Shown: piece by piece, positions 53,301 to 63,077 of the stretch
Numbering within the stretch: the stretch's first letter is position 1
Layout of the letters: the number at the start of each line of letters is the position of its first letter
Assembly: GCF_003702045.1 (NCBI RefSeq)
Contig: NZ_RBTP01000037.1
Coordinates: 1-64,000, forward strand
DNA length: 64,000 bases
Source: Pseudomonas viridiflava
GTDB taxonomy: Bacteria; Pseudomonadota; Gammaproteobacteria; Pseudomonadales; Pseudomonadaceae
Direction of reading: 5' to 3'
Notes under the pieces: generated by a model
Database searches by the model: none
Seen by the model: the letters and a program-made list of their open reading frames with translations, nothing else
What the model was told of the DNA's origin: nothing
Position numbers and translations under genes: made by a program

Positions 53301-53863
53301 CCCATGCACTCCCGCAAAGCCGTCAGGCTGCGCTTGATCCAGGCTTTGACCGTACCCAATGGCGCGCCAATTTTCTGCGCGATTTCCTGATGCGAATAGC
53401 CGTCTACGTACGCGTGAAATACACAGTTGCGTCGCACCGGTTCGAGCTGTTCCAGGCACGACGTGATGCGCCCCGGATTGACCCGCCAATCGAAGGCATC
53501 ACCGGTTTCCTGCCACCCCTCCAGCGTCGCCTGCTCATGATGATCTTCGCTGCCGTCATCCTCAACGCGAACTTCCCGGGCCGTGTTGCGCAGGGTGTTG
53601 AGCGCCAGGTGGCGGGCCACGCTGAATATCCAGCCACGTGCCGAACCGCGCGAAGCATCGAAGCTTGCCGCACGCGTCCAGATCTTCAGAAAGGCATCGT
53701 GAACGATGTCTTCGGCCTGTGCCCGGTCGCGGACCAGCCGCATGACTACACCGAGCAGCCGTGCGCTTTCCTGTTCATAGAGACGATGCAGGGCCTGTCG
53801 CTCACCGCGAGCACAGGCGTGCAACGTACCTTCGTAATCAAAGAGAGATTCGTATGAGGACAA
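53297..53863 (-). CDS. ECF sigma factor, SigK-like
   Basis: 188 residues. Region 2 (LYEQESARLLGVVMRLVRDRAQAEDIVHDAFLKIWTRA with the DA(E/D)D-like core) and region 4 helix-turn-helix (GYSHQEIAQKIGAPLGTVKAWIKRSLTALREC). Co-transcribed with its anti-sigma factor. The DUF3455 gene just upstream in the same direction is a candidate regulon member; this is inference from position. Confidence 0.92.
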   Translation of the reverse strand: MSSYESLFDYEGTLHACARGERQALHRLYEQESARLLGVVMRLVRDRAQAEDIVHDAFLKIWTRAASFDASRGSARGWIFSVARHLALNTLRNTAREVRVEDDGSEDHHEQATLEGWQETGDAFDWRVNPGRITSCLEQLEPVRRNCVFHAYVDGYSHQEIAQKIGAPLGTVKAWIKRSLTALRECMG

Positions 53864-53963
53864 GATGATCCGCCGTCAGTGGACTACTGCCTCGTTGATA
53901 TCACGAGGACCCGCGCAGCAGCATAGCTCACTGACTGCGCGGTGCCCGATGGGCTGGCTGTAA

Positions 53964-54497
53964 TCAGTTGGCTGCCCAGAACAGATAGTCAGCCTGGTAC
54001 TTGACCACTTCCTTGGCGCCCTTGTTGCTGGCGTTGCAGGCGGTGGCCGGGGCGACGCCGCCTTTCAGGGCGGTGCGCTGGATGTAGGCAACGCCGCTCA
54101 TGGCACCTTTGCCTTCAGCCGGGTTGGCCTTGACCAGTTGGTACGGCAGGTTGCCTGCGCTCGACGGGGCCACGGCGACTTGAGTGCCGGTCACTTTCGA
54201 ACCGTCTTTGGCTTCCCAGGTAGCAGGCGGGCCGTAGTAGGTGCCGACCTGTTTGCCGCTCTTGTCATTGAGCACGGCCTTGGGACCGACGAACGCCCAT
54301 TCCATTTCGTTAGGCATGTTGGCTTTGGCGCGGCACTCGTAGGTAATTTCGCCGACCCCGGTGGTTTGCATGCTGATCTTGTGGCCAGCCGGAACCTGAA
54401 CGCTTTCAGGCAGATCGGTCTGGGCCAGGGCGACGGACGACAGGCAAGTGAAAGCCAGGGTACTACCTGCAAGGCAGAGCAAGCGTTTTGCGTTCAT
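53964..54497 (-). CDS. DUF3455 domain protein, exported
   Basis: 177 residues from the ATG at 54497 (GGAG upstream). Signal peptide MNAKRLLCLAGSTLAFTCLS ending at ALA-Q. DUF3455 body: LPESVQVPAGHKISMQTTG, TYECRAKANMPNEMEWAFVGP, YYGPPATWEAKDGSKVTGTQ, and a C-terminal part with one Cys (TACNASN) able to pair with the Cys of TYECRAK. Periplasmic protein of unknown function, often near ECF sigma/anti-sigma pairs. Confidence 0.85.
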   Translation of the reverse strand: MNAKRLLCLAGSTLAFTCLSSVALAQTDLPESVQVPAGHKISMQTTGVGEITYECRAKANMPNEMEWAFVGPKAVLNDKSGKQVGTYYGPPATWEAKDGSKVTGTQVAVAPSSAGNLPYQLVKANPAEGKGAMSGVAYIQRTALKGGVAPATACNASNKGAKEVVKYQADYLFWAAN

Positions 54498-54602
54498 GCA
54501 GAAATCTCCAGATTGTTTAACCGCGCTCAGCAACTCGAAGTGGCTGCTGCATGTACTACCCGCGAGAAAACAATCTGGATGCAGTGATTTGAAACTTTTT
54601 TT

Positions 54603-55778
54603 TCAGGGCCTGCTCAGGCGGCTGCGCAACAGGATGATCCCGACGATGGCGGCAAGTCCCGAACCGATCAACACGCCGACTTTCACCTCGTCGATCAGAT
54701 GCTGCTGGCCCGGAAAGGCCAGGTTGCCGATGAACAGGCTCATGGTGAAGCCGATGCCGCACAGAATCGCCACGCCATACAACTGCACCCAGTTACTGCC
54801 TTCCGGCAACACCGCAAGCCCGGCACGGATGGCCAGCACGGCGGCGAGAAATACACCAATCTGCTTGCCGACGAACAGCCCCAGCGCCACACCGAGCGGC
54901 ACCGGATCGACGAGGTTTTCCATTGAAATCCCCGACAGCGAAACGCCTGCGTTGGCGAAGCCGAAGACCGGCACCACCGCAAACGCGACCCAGTAATGCA
55001 TTTTTTCTTCAAGAAACAGCAGCGGCGAGCGCGCTTCCTCTTCAGGCTTGCCCATCGGTATGCACAACGCTAATGCCACGCCTGCGAGCGTGGCGTGAAC
55101 ACCCGATTGCAACACGAAGAACCACAGCAGACCGCCCAGCAGCAGATAGGGCAATAGACGTCGTACATTGAGGCGGTTCATGACGATCAGCACGGCCAGT
55201 GTGGCGAGCGCTGCTCCGAGCATCGGCAGATTCAAGCCCGAACTGTAGAAGAACGCGATGATCGTGACGGCGCCCAGGTCATCGAGAATGGCCAGTGCGG
55301 CGAGAAACACCTTCAGCGAGGTCGGCACCCGGTTGCCCAGCAGCGACAGCACACCCAGCGCGAAGGCGATGTCTGTGGCGGCAGGAATGGCCCAGCCGCT
55401 CAAGGTCTGCGGGTTGCTCCAGTTGACGGCGATGTAGATCAACGCAGGCACCAGCATTCCGCCCGCAGCGGCGAAACCGGGCAGGGCACGCTGGCCCCAT
55501 GTGGCCAGCCCGCCGGCCAACACCTCGCGTTTGATTTCCAGGCCGACCATCAGGAAGAAGATCGCCATCAGGCCATCGTTGATCCACAGCTCGACCGAAA
55601 GGCCCAGCCATACACTGTGCAGAATCGAGAAATAATCAGCGGAGAGTGGCGAGTTGGCGACGATCAGAGCGGCCAGTGCTGCGAGCATCAACACAATGCC
55701 GCCCGCCGATTCGGAGGCGAGAAAACTGGCGAGGATGGCGACGGCTCGGGGTGTTTCCTTGTGAGGGAATTGAGTCAT
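54603..55778 (-). CDS. nhaA: Na+/H+ antiporter NhaA
   Basis: 391 residues, about 12 membrane helices. Typical NhaA segments: [37 protein letters not shown] with the Asp, and the Asp-Asp pair in [18 protein letters not shown] that binds Na+. It exchanges sodium out for protons in. It sits between the hutCD genes and hutU, separated from both by no clear operon link. Confidence 0.94.
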   Translation of the reverse strand: MTQFPHKETPRAVAILASFLASESAGGIVLMLAALAALIVANSPLSADYFSILHSVWLGLSVELWINDGLMAIFFLMVGLEIKREVLAGGLATWGQRALPGFAAAGGMLVPALIYIAVNWSNPQTLSGWAIPAATDIAFALGVLSLLGNRVPTSLKVFLAALAILDDLGAVTIIAFFYSSGLNLPMLGAALATLAVLIVMNRLNVRRLLPYLLLGGLLWFFVLQSGVHATLAGVALALCIPMGKPEEEARSPLLFLEEKMHYWVAFAVVPVFGFANAGVSLSGISMENLVDPVPLGVALGLFVGKQIGVFLAAVLAIRAGLAVLPEGSNWVQLYGVAILCGIGFTMSLFIGNLAFPGQQHLIDEVKVGVLIGSGLAAIVGIILLRSRLSRP

Positions 55779-55805
55779 GGTCGTCCTTGAGCGAGTAGCT
55801 GATGT

Positions 55806-56423
55806 TTATGGGGCGCCCAGCATACCGTCATTGCCTATGGCGTTCAGCTCAATCAGGCAGCAACGGCTGGCACCTGATGATTGCAGCTCGACTTCCATGA
55901 GCCCGCCCGTGTTGTCCACTTGAGCGCAGTCATGCTTGCCGAGAATTTCCCAAGCTTGGCCATTGAGGCTCAGTGCAATCTGCTCGGCCATGCTGAACAG
56001 CACGAAGGTGCCGGCCGAGCTGAACAGCCGTTGCGGCTGGCGCACATCGATCCACTGCACGCGTGCGCTGTACCGATGCGCCGCGTAAATCAGATTGAAA
56101 TCCCGGATCGGCCCGTCGAGCAAGGTGCAGTCCACGTGACTGTCACCGCTGAACGCAAAGGGATCGGATGGCAGCAGCGGGCGGCTGGCGATGCCGTCCA
56201 CCGACAGCATCATGCCCGCGCCTTGCAGCACGGTGATGATGCGTTGATAACCGGCGAACACTGAAAAGCCGCCCGAGTGTTCAATGTCGGCAATCGAGAG
56301 CCGCCAGCCGAAGCCGTCCAGATCCTGACCGGCGTCGCGGGCGATTTCTTCAGTGCTGCCACCGCCGTTCTTCCACGGCATGCGTGGATAATCGATGGCG
56401 CGCAGGATTCGGGTAGGGGTCAT
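55806..56423 (-). CDS. hutD: HutD family protein
   Basis: 205 residues, beta-barrel cupin-like HutD fold: RAIDYPRMPWKNGGGSTEEIARD, GFGWRLSIADIEHSGGFSVFAGYQRIITVLQG, FAFSGDSHVDCTLLDGPIRDFNLIY. In P. fluorescens HutD limits over-expression of hut and probably binds formylglutamate. Its start overlaps the hutC stop by 4 bp, so the two are translationally coupled. Confidence 0.92.
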   Translation of the reverse strand: MTPTRILRAIDYPRMPWKNGGGSTEEIARDAGQDLDGFGWRLSIADIEHSGGFSVFAGYQRIITVLQGAGMMLSVDGIASRPLLPSDPFAFSGDSHVDCTLLDGPIRDFNLIYAAHRYSARVQWIDVRQPQRLFSSAGTFVLFSMAEQIALSLNGQAWEILGKHDCAQVDNTGGLMEVELQSSGASRCCLIELNAIGNDGMLGAP

Positions 56424-57169
56424 TTGGTGAAGCGCCCTTCAAGACGATGACGGGAGCCGGGGTGGATAAGGCGTGCGGCGGTCACCGGTTGACGGCCCGA
56501 CCAGGTGCGGCGCCGAATCAGCAAACAAGGCTCGCCTGCTTCGATCTGCAACAGTTTGCATTCGTCGGCTTCAGCCAGAATCGCTTCGACCACATGCTCG
56601 CCCTCGGTCAGCGGTGCGACCTGCGACAGGTAAGCGTAGGGCGTCTGTTGAGTGAAGTCCTGCTTGAGGTAGTCCGGTGCCACCAGCGCGTTCACGAATC
56701 GGTCTTCGATCTGCACAGCGATGTCGTTCTCGTAATGCACGATCAGCGAATGGAATACCCGCTGGCCTTCGCGCATGTCCAGCGCCAAGGCCCGTTCCGA
56801 TCCTGCGGCCTCTTCTTTAAGGACGATGACCTTGCAGGAATGGCGGTGGCCTCGTGCGGCGATCTCGTCAGCGATATTGTGGACTTCGAACAGCGCCGAC
56901 TGACTCTTGGGCTCGGCCACGAATGTACCGACACCCTGCATGCGCACCAGCAGACCTTCGGCGGTCATTTCGCGCAGTGCGCGGTTGATGGTCATGCGGC
57001 TGAAACCCAACTGGGTGACCAATTCGCTTTCCGACGGCACGCGATGGTGCGGCGGCCAGGTGCCGTTCTGAATCTGCAGAGCGATCATGTGTTTGACGCG
57101 GGCGTACAAGGGTGCGGGACTTTCGCCCATCTGGGCTGCCAGTGAGGAAGAGGCGGGCGGCGTCGGCAC
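56420..57169 (-). CDS. hutC: HutC, GntR/UTRA-family repressor of histidine utilisation
   Basis: 249 residues. GntR helix-turn-helix (VPSESELVTQLGFSRMTINRALREMTAEGLL, about 40-72) and a UTRA ligand-binding domain (ILKEEAAGSERALALDMREGQRVFHS ... EPCLLIRRRTWSGRQPVTAARLIHPG) that binds urocanate. Represses hut genes at CTTGTA-N2-TACAAG sites such as those at 52270 and 57268. Divergent from hutF. Confidence 0.94.
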   Translation of the reverse strand: MPTPPASSSLAAQMGESPAPLYARVKHMIALQIQNGTWPPHHRVPSESELVTQLGFSRMTINRALREMTAEGLLVRMQGVGTFVAEPKSQSALFEVHNIADEIAARGHRHSCKVIVLKEEAAGSERALALDMREGQRVFHSLIVHYENDIAVQIEDRFVNALVAPDYLKQDFTQQTPYAYLSQVAPLTEGEHVVEAILAEADECKLLQIEAGEPCLLIRRRTWSGRQPVTAARLIHPGSRHRLEGRFTK

Positions 57170-57267
57170 GTGTGAGTCCTTGTTGTCGAGATGATTCAGG
57201 CGCTCAAGCTAACCATTAAGCGGTGGCACGGCAAGTTTGCCGAAGGTTTACCGGCTGGCTAAACGTC

Positions 57268-57283
57268 TGTATATGTATATACA
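57268..57283. promoter_or_regulatory. HutC-type operator between hutC and hutF
   Basis: TGTATATGTATATACA is a 7-2-7 dyad; its right half TGTATATACA is a perfect palindrome like the hutU site. Lies 27 bp before the hutF start and in the hutC promoter region. Confidence 0.7.
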
Positions 57284-57309
57284 AATTACAGTGATGAGGT
57301 GCGAAGTCA

Positions 57310-58677
57310 ATGTCAGCCTTCTTTGCCGAGCGTGCGCTGCTGCCTGACGGCTGGGCCAACGATGTACGTCTGGAAGTCAGCCCTGAAGGAATGCTCACGC
57401 ATATTCAGGTCAGCGCGGATCGGCAGGGTGCTGAAGTCGTCAAAGGTCCGCTGCTGCCAGGCATGCCGAACCTGCATTCCCACGCGTTTCAGCGTGCAAT
57501 GGCGGGCCTGGCAGAAGTCGCGGGCAACCCCAATGATAGCTTCTGGACTTGGCGCGACCTCATGTATCGGCTGGTCGGGCGCATCAGCCCGCAGCAACTG
57601 GGAGTCATTGCCCGACAGCTGTACATAGAAATGCTCAAGGGCGGCTACACCTCGGTCGCTGAATTTCATTACGTGCATCAGGACGTCACCGGCAAGCCTT
57701 ATGCCGACCCCGCCGAGTTGGCGGTGCAGATTAGCCAGGCGGCAAGTTCGGTCGGCATCGGCCTGACGCTTTTGCCGGTGCTCTACAGCCATTCAGGCTT
57801 TGGCGGGCAGGCCCCCAACGAGGGGCAGCGGCGGTTTATCCACAGCACCGACAGTTATCTGGATCTGCAGGCGCGTTTGCAGCCGGTTGTTGCGGGCCAA
57901 GCTGCCCAGCGACTGGGCCTGTGCTTTCACTCGTTACGCGCCGTGACGCCTGAACAGATGAGCGCCGTACTGGCCGCCAGCGACCCGAATTGTCCGGTGC
58001 ATATTCACATTGCCGAGCAGCAGAAGGAAGTCGACGACTGCCTGAGTTGGAGCGGTCGGCGGCCGTTGCAGTGGCTGTATGAAAACACGCCTGTGGATAA
58101 CCGCTGGTGCCTGGTGCATGCCACCCACGCCGAGCCTGACGAAGTGACGCTCATGGCAAACAGCGGTGCGGTCGCCGGACTGTGCCTGACCACTGAGGCG
58201 AATCTGGGCGACGGCATTTTCCCGGCCGTGGATTACCTGGCTCAGGGCGGTCGCTGGGGTATCGGTTCCGACAGCCATGTGTCACTCAGTGTGGTCGAAG
58301 AGTTGCGTTGGCTGGAGTATGGCCAGCGCCTGCGTGACCAGCGCCGCAACCGCTTGCATCGCAATGATCAGCCGATGGTGGGCCGCACTTTAACGGATGC
58401 AGCGCTCGCGGGCGGCGCGCAGGCGTTGGGCCAGGACATTGGCGCTCTGGAAGTGGGCAGGCGCGCCGACTGGCTGGTGCTGGACGGCAACGATCCCTAC
58501 ATCGCCACGGCATCGGGCGATGCCATCCTCAATCGCTGGCTGTTCGCAGGCAGTGACCGGCAGATCCGCGATGTCGCAGTAGGCGGGCGTTGGGTGATAC
58601 AGGATGGGCGACATGCCGCGCAAGAGCAGAGCGGTCGCGAGTTTGCACAGGTGTTGAAGGCCTTGCTGGATACCTGA
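57310..58677 (+). CDS. hutF: Formimidoylglutamate deiminase
   Basis: 455 residues. Amidohydrolase with metal ligands in LLPGMPNLHSHAFQRAMAG, HIHIAEQQKEVDDC, WCLVHATHAEPDE and the Asp in RWGIGSDSHVSLSVVEELRWLEY. Converts N-formimino-L-glutamate to N-formyl-L-glutamate plus ammonia, defining the Pseudomonas five-step route completed by HutG. Divergent from hutCD with a shared HutC site. Confidence 0.95.
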   Translation: MSAFFAERALLPDGWANDVRLEVSPEGMLTHIQVSADRQGAEVVKGPLLPGMPNLHSHAFQRAMAGLAEVAGNPNDSFWTWRDLMYRLVGRISPQQLGVIARQLYIEMLKGGYTSVAEFHYVHQDVTGKPYADPAELAVQISQAASSVGIGLTLLPVLYSHSGFGGQAPNEGQRRFIHSTDSYLDLQARLQPVVAGQAAQRLGLCFHSLRAVTPEQMSAVLAASDPNCPVHIHIAEQQKEVDDCLSWSGRRPLQWLYENTPVDNRWCLVHATHAEPDEVTLMANSGAVAGLCLTTEANLGDGIFPAVDYLAQGGRWGIGSDSHVSLSVVEELRWLEYGQRLRDQRRNRLHRNDQPMVGRTLTDAALAGGAQALGQDIGALEVGRRADWLVLDGNDPYIATASGDAILNRWLFAGSDRQIRDVAVGGRWVIQDGRHAAQEQSGREFAQVLKALLDT

Positions 58678-58956
58678 TTGATCGAGTAATCGCTCAGCGT
58701 TGGCCTGTGGTGTGGTCCAGGCGCTACCACGATGCTGACCTTTATTGGGCGATCCAGAACGTAGGAGCGGACCGGGCGGTGTTCCGTTTGTCTGCGATCT
58801 GCCGGGAACCGGCGGCAAAACCAGTACATGCATTGGATCAGATGCACAGGGGCCGCTGCGCAGCCCATCTCAGCCGTCGTAACCTCCCACGCCCTTCGGG
58901 CAGAAGCAAACTTCAGCGTCTCAGCAGGCTGTGGGATCGGACCGGTCGTTTCGGTA
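58678..58956. other. Intergenic with single REP-like element
   Basis: 280 bp between convergent hutF and the lipocalin gene. Apart from the REP-like unit at 58761-58798 nothing is recognised. Confidence 0.4.
58761..58798 (+). repeat. REP-like element, single copy, locus 3
   Basis: GTAGGAGCGGACCGGGCGGT...CGTTTGTCTGCGATC, closely matching the unit at 37107-37143; no clear inverted partner is left here. Confidence 0.65.
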
Positions 58957-59535
58957 TTACTTCTCGCCCTTGCCGATCTTCGAATCATCTTCGCGCCAGA
59001 TCAGGCGGGAGGTATCGTAGCCCTGCTGGCGGGCCTTGCTGAGCATCTCCTGCTTGACGGACTCGGACACGTTCGGCGTGCGCGACAGCAGCCAGAGGTA
59101 TTTGCGGTCAGGGTTGCCGACGATAGCTGTTTTGTAGCCTGCACCGATGTCCAGTACCCAGTAATCGCCCTTGGCAACGCCTGGCAGCAGGCGCGAGAAC
59201 CAGTTGTCGAACACGACCCACAGCTTGTCGGTCTTGCCTGGCACTTGCGGCGAGGCGGTACCCTTGGCTTCTTGCCACTCACCTTCGATCGTACGGCAGC
59301 GGTTGGTCACCGCCATATTGCCGTCGTCCTTGAGCGCGTAGAGCGCTTCGGACTGCACGCATTTGCGCTGGAAGAACATCGGCAACCGCGCCAACTCATA
59401 CCAGGTGCCCTGATACTGCTTGAGATCGACGCTGTCGACCGTCCTCGGCTCAAGGTTGTCAGCCGAGTGCGCAAAGCCGATGGCCAGGAAACTGGCCATC
59501 ACGAAGATGCCGAAACGTACGAGTACCTTGATCAT
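58957..59535 (-). CDS. Lipocalin family protein (Blc-like)
   Basis: 192 residues. N-terminal hydrophobic signal (VRFGIFVMASFLAIGFAHS) without a lipobox Cys, so probably soluble in the periplasm rather than lipid-anchored like E. coli Blc. Lipocalin motifs: QGTWYELARLPMFFQRKCVQ (GxW), VFDNWFSRLLPG, YWVLDIGAGYKTAIVGNPDRKYLWLLSRTP and C-terminal helix. Binds lipids or other hydrophobic ligands. It follows a small lipoprotein gene by 2 bp. Confidence 0.9.
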   Translation of the reverse strand: MIKVLVRFGIFVMASFLAIGFAHSADNLEPRTVDSVDLKQYQGTWYELARLPMFFQRKCVQSEALYALKDDGNMAVTNRCRTIEGEWQEAKGTASPQVPGKTDKLWVVFDNWFSRLLPGVAKGDYWVLDIGAGYKTAIVGNPDRKYLWLLSRTPNVSESVKQEMLSKARQQGYDTSRLIWREDDSKIGKGEK

Positions 59536-59537
59536 CT

Positions 59538-59792
59538 TTATTTAAGGCCCTGGCCCGAAAACAGCACCACCTTGTCGGCTGCGTACTGCACGCTGATGAA
59601 GGTGTTCTGATCACCCCATGTGCAGCTGGACATGCCTAGCGCACCGGAGCACTCGGTCGGGCTGCCCAGCAGCGACTCGACTTGAGCCTTGGGCATGCCA
59701 GCAGAGATCTTGGCGTAGTTTTCCTGAGTGACTTTGCTGCACGCAGCCAGAAAAACGCAAAACGACAGTAACGCGACATAGCGCAAGGACAT
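59538..59792 (-). CDS. Small lipoprotein, BamE/SmpA-like fold
   Basis: 84 residues. Lipoprotein signal with lipobox LAAC-S near residue 18. The mature part YAKISAGMPKAQVESLLGSPTEC is the helix-turn pattern of BamE/OmlA-type proteins, followed by beta strands (CTWGDQNTFISVQYAADKVVLFS) with a second Cys pair. Co-transcribed with the lipocalin gene. Function unknown; cell-envelope location likely. Confidence 0.8.
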   Translation of the reverse strand: MSLRYVALLSFCVFLAACSKVTQENYAKISAGMPKAQVESLLGSPTECSGALGMSSCTWGDQNTFISVQYAADKVVLFSGQGLK

Positions 59793-59925
59793 GGATGTAG
59801 CTCCTGAACGGAAGGGGGTCGCGTCGCAACGTGGCTGATGCAGCCTGACGCTGGCGCAATACCGAAAGCTTAGAAGAGAAAAAGCCGATCTGGTTCCCGG
59901 CAGGCGAAAGGATTTATCTGACTGA

Positions 59926-60528
59926 TCAGAAGCTTGAGCCGGGTTTCTTGAGAAATTCTATTTCTTCATCGGTCGATGCTCTGCCCAGGATCGCATTGCG
60001 GTGAGGAAAGCGGCCGAAGCGGGCAATGATCACCTGATGACGTTCGGCATAGTCCAGACTGCGCCTGAAATAGTCGCGGTCTGTGGTGGGTAGCAGGGCA
60101 AGCAGGCGGGAAAAACAGGTGATGGCACGGTCCTGGTCAGCGAGGTCTTCGCTGTGCTCCAGCACCAGATAGATGAAGGTGCGTTGCAAAGGATCCAGGT
60201 GCTGATCCCGCTCCAGCTTGAGCCCATGCTTGACCAGCATTTGGGCACGCTGGTCGCCAGCATAGGCTTTGGGCGTTTCGCGGTAGATCATGCGCGGCAG
60301 TTGATCGAGCAGCAGAATCAACGCCAGCCAGCCTTTTGGGTCTTCCGCCCATTCGGCCAGCTCACCCGCCAAGGCCTTGTCGACCTGATCACCGAAACGC
60401 TCGTGTGCTTCGGTGTCATTGGCTTTCTTCTTGCCAAACCAGAGCGTGTTCCTGGCTTTCACCCCTTCAGCAGGCGATTCGGCAGAACCGAACCACCAAT
60501 CGAGCAGCGGCAGCCAGGGCGTACGCAT
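59926..60528 (-). CDS. DUF924 family protein
   Basis: 200 residues from the ATG at 60528, 13 bp after the fbp stop. TPR-like helical fold of DUF924: LLDWWFGSAESPAEG, LWFGKKKANDTEAHERFGDQVDKAL, LILLLDQLPRMIYRETPKAYAGDQRA, FIYLVLEHSEDLADQDRAI and a C-terminal RFGRFPHRNAILGR motif. Cytosolic, function not established. Probably in one transcript with fbp. Confidence 0.85.
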   Translation of the reverse strand: MRTPWLPLLDWWFGSAESPAEGVKARNTLWFGKKKANDTEAHERFGDQVDKALAGELAEWAEDPKGWLALILLLDQLPRMIYRETPKAYAGDQRAQMLVKHGLKLERDQHLDPLQRTFIYLVLEHSEDLADQDRAITCFSRLLALLPTTDRDYFRRSLDYAERHQVIIARFGRFPHRNAILGRASTDEEIEFLKKPGSSF

Positions 60529-60541
60529 CGGTCTTATGCTC

Positions 60542-61552
60542 TTACTCTTTGTGGTAAGCGGTGGCGCGCTCGACTTCCTGCTTCGAGCCCAGGAACACCG
60601 CGACACGCTGGTGCAGGCCTTCAGGCTGAATGTCGAGGATGCGCTGGTGGCCGTCAGTGGAAGCGCCACCGGCCTGTTCAACCAGGAACGACATCGGGTT
60701 GGCTTCGTACATCAGACGCAGTTTGCCCGGCTTGGACGGCTCACGGCTGTCGCGCGGGTACATGAACAGGCCGCCACGGGTCAGGATGCGGTGTACGTCG
60801 GCAACCATCGCCGCGACCCAGCGCATGTTGTAGTTCTTTTTCAACGGGCCTTCTTCGCCTTGCAGCAACTCATCCACGTAACGCTGTACCGGGGCTTCCC
60901 AGTGACGCTGGTTGGACATGTTGACGGCGAATTCCTGAGTGGTTTCAGGAATGGTGATGTCTTCGTGGGTCAGCACGAAGCTGCCCATTTCGCGGTCCAG
61001 CGTGAAGCCTTTGACGCCGTCGCCCAGGGTCAGGATCAGCATGGTTTGAGGACCGTAGATCGCGTAACCGGCAGCAACCTGCTCGGTGCCTGGCTGCAGG
61101 AAAGCCTTTTCGTTCAGGGCTTCGTTCTGGCTCAGGTACTGGTTAGGGCAACGCAGAACCGAGAAGATGGTGCCAACCGGGGCGTTGATGTCGATGTTGG
61201 ACGAGCCGTCCAGTGGGTCGAACACCAGCAGGTAGGCGCCTTTCGGGTATTTGCCAGGGATCTGGTAGGCGTTGTCCATTTCTTCGGACGCCATGCCCGC
61301 CAGGTGACCGCCCCACTCGTTGGCTTCAAGCAGAATTTCGTTGGAGATTACGTCGAGCTTCTTCTGTACTTCGCCCTGCACGTTCTCGGTGCCCATGCTG
61401 CCGAGTACGCCGCCCAGCGCGCCCTTGGAGACGGCGTGGCTGATTTCCTTGCATGCTCGCGCCACTACTTCGATCAGGAAGCGCAGATCGGCAGGGGTGT
61501 TGTTGCTGCGGGTCTGCTCAATCAAGTAGCGACTTAGTGTAACGCGGGACAT
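60542..61552 (-). CDS. fbp: Fructose-1,6-bisphosphatase, class I
   Basis: 336 residues. Metal-binding [22 protein letters not shown], upstream Glu in [16 protein letters not shown] region, and substrate-site [14 protein letters not shown] and [37 protein letters not shown]. Mg-dependent gluconeogenic enzyme in the cytosol; Pseudomonas needs it for growth on amino acids such as histidine and GABA. Strong codon bias. Confidence 0.96.
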   Translation of the reverse strand: MSRVTLSRYLIEQTRSNNTPADLRFLIEVVARACKEISHAVSKGALGGVLGSMGTENVQGEVQKKLDVISNEILLEANEWGGHLAGMASEEMDNAYQIPGKYPKGAYLLVFDPLDGSSNIDINAPVGTIFSVLRCPNQYLSQNEALNEKAFLQPGTEQVAAGYAIYGPQTMLILTLGDGVKGFTLDREMGSFVLTHEDITIPETTQEFAVNMSNQRHWEAPVQRYVDELLQGEEGPLKKNYNMRWVAAMVADVHRILTRGGLFMYPRDSREPSKPGKLRLMYEANPMSFLVEQAGGASTDGHQRILDIQPEGLHQRVAVFLGSKQEVERATAYHKE

Positions 61553-61697
61553 GGATAGCTCCGAAAATAGGGGGTATGAAAACCCGCGCAGTTTAACGCG
61601 AGTGGCGACGTAATACTGCTATCAGACTGGCTTATGACTGTTTCAGTTCAGATGCCGGATCAGCGTAGCTGCAAACCGGCAGGACAGGACGGTGCTT

Positions 61698-63077
61698 TCA
61701 GCGTTTCGACGCGCGCAATGTGCTGAACGCCATCCAGCCCAGAAACAGCACGCCCAGCAACAACACCGCCCAAAGCCCGAGGCGCTTGAAGTCGAGGCTT
61801 TCCTGCACCGCTGGCAGTGGCGCGGCCATGTTGGCGACGGTTGCGGTGGTGGGTTTTGCCGTGCCGAGTGAGGCCAGTTTCTGTGGGGTAAAGTCAGGAA
61901 TCAACGTCGCCAGCGAGAGGTTGGCGGCCTTGGCGGTGCTGTTGCCCACGGCCAGCGTGAACGGCCCGTTGCCGCGTGCCAGAAACACCACTTCGCTCGC
62001 CCGGACCGCAACGCTCAGGGTCGGCGCTTCGGCACCCAGGCCGCCGCCACGGTCATCGACCACCAGTTTGAGCTGCTGAAAAACTCGTCCGGACAGCTGC
62101 AATTGATCCTGCACCATCTCACCGCCATTCTGAGTCAGGCGGTAAAGCAGCCCGCTGCTGACTGGTTGCCACGGCTGTTTTGCGTCGCTGCGCCCGTAAA
62201 GCGTACCGGGTGCCAGGCTGTTGGGCTGAGCGATGTCGACTTTCACGCGCTCGACGGGCAAGCCGGCAGGCAACTCCCAGACATATTCATTTGCCGTTTC
62301 GACCTTGCCCGCGACCGGCGGTGACCAGGTCAGCGGTGGAGCAGGGGTTTCGCTGTCGGCGGCAAACAGATGGGCAGACATCAGGGTCGGTGCGCTGTGC
62401 GGTGAGTGCCACAGCAGGCGCAGGTAGCGGGCGGTCTGGCCGGGAAGGCCGACCTCGCGCTGATCGACCACTTCGTCGGCGAACGACAGGCGTGCGACCT
62501 GCCCGTCGCCCCAGTTGCGCCAGTGCTGGAGGTCGTCGCTGGCCTCGATGCTGAAACTCTGGAAGCCCTCACGCTCGGCGTTCCAGTCGATGATCAGTTG
62601 TTCAAGCGGTGCCTTGATCGCACTGGTGTCCAGCAGCCAGCCGCGCAGCACTTCTTCACCGGCTTCGATATCGCTTTGTGGCTGGACTTCGATCACCGTG
62701 CCGTTGCTGGAGCGTTCGATGCGGATGACCGGTGCCGCGTCGCCCGCTTCCTGGGTGCTGTAGAGCGCGAACCATTTCACTGGAATCGGCGTGGGTTCCT
62801 GCTCGTCGGCTGCCTGCTTCTGATTGAGTGCATAGGCCTGCGGCTGGCCTTCGTTATTGAAGACGCGCACATCGCTGAGGTCGGCTTGTCGTGCGTTCAA
62901 CTGGACGGAAAGCGGCAATTCGATGCGATACCACGGGCCGTCGCCGCTCAGGGTTAACGGTGTCTGGCTGGCGAAGTCGGCCGGTTTGTCTTGAGCATGG
63001 GCGGCCATCGCTGTGCACAGGGTCAGTCCGAGCACAGCGATTTTCAGGGGTAAGCGACTCAAGAACAGTTTCCTCAT
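61698..63077 (-). CDS. DUF3999 domain protein
   Basis: 459 residues. Signal peptide MRKLFLSRLPLKIAVLGLTL ending at AHA-Q; long beta-rich periplasmic region with galactose-binding-like strands (GWLLDTSAIKAPLEQLIIDW); one C-terminal membrane helix (LWAVLLLGVLFLGWMAFSTL). Function unknown; in pseudomonads it regularly follows a DUF2339 gene. Overlaps that gene's stop by 4 bp. Confidence 0.88.
   Translation of the reverse strand: MRKLFLSRLPLKIAVLGLTLCTAMAAHAQDKPADFASQTPLTLSGDGPWYRIELPLSVQLNARQADLSDVRVFNNEGQPQAYALNQKQAADEQEPTPIPVKWFALYSTQEAGDAAPVIRIERSSNGTVIEVQPQSDIEAGEEVLRGWLLDTSAIKAPLEQLIIDWNAEREGFQSFSIEASDDLQHWRNWGDGQVARLSFADEVVDQREVGLPGQTARYLRLLWHSPHSAPTLMSAHLFAADSETPAPPLTWSPPVAGKVETANEYVWELPAGLPVERVKVDIAQPNSLAPGTLYGRSDAKQPWQPVSSGLLYRLTQNGGEMVQDQLQLSGRVFQQLKLVVDDRGGGLGAEAPTLSVAVRASEVVFLARGNGPFTLAVGNSTAKAANLSLATLIPDFTPQKLASLGTAKPTTATVANMAAPLPAVQESLDFKRLGLWAVLLLGVLFLGWMAFSTLRASKR

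Noticed and set aside
57233..57250. Sigma-54-like sequence TGGCACGGCAAGTTTGCC before hutF
   Set aside because: The GG and GC elements are 12 nt apart instead of 10, so it does not fit the promoter rule, and its position is not where hutF would need it.
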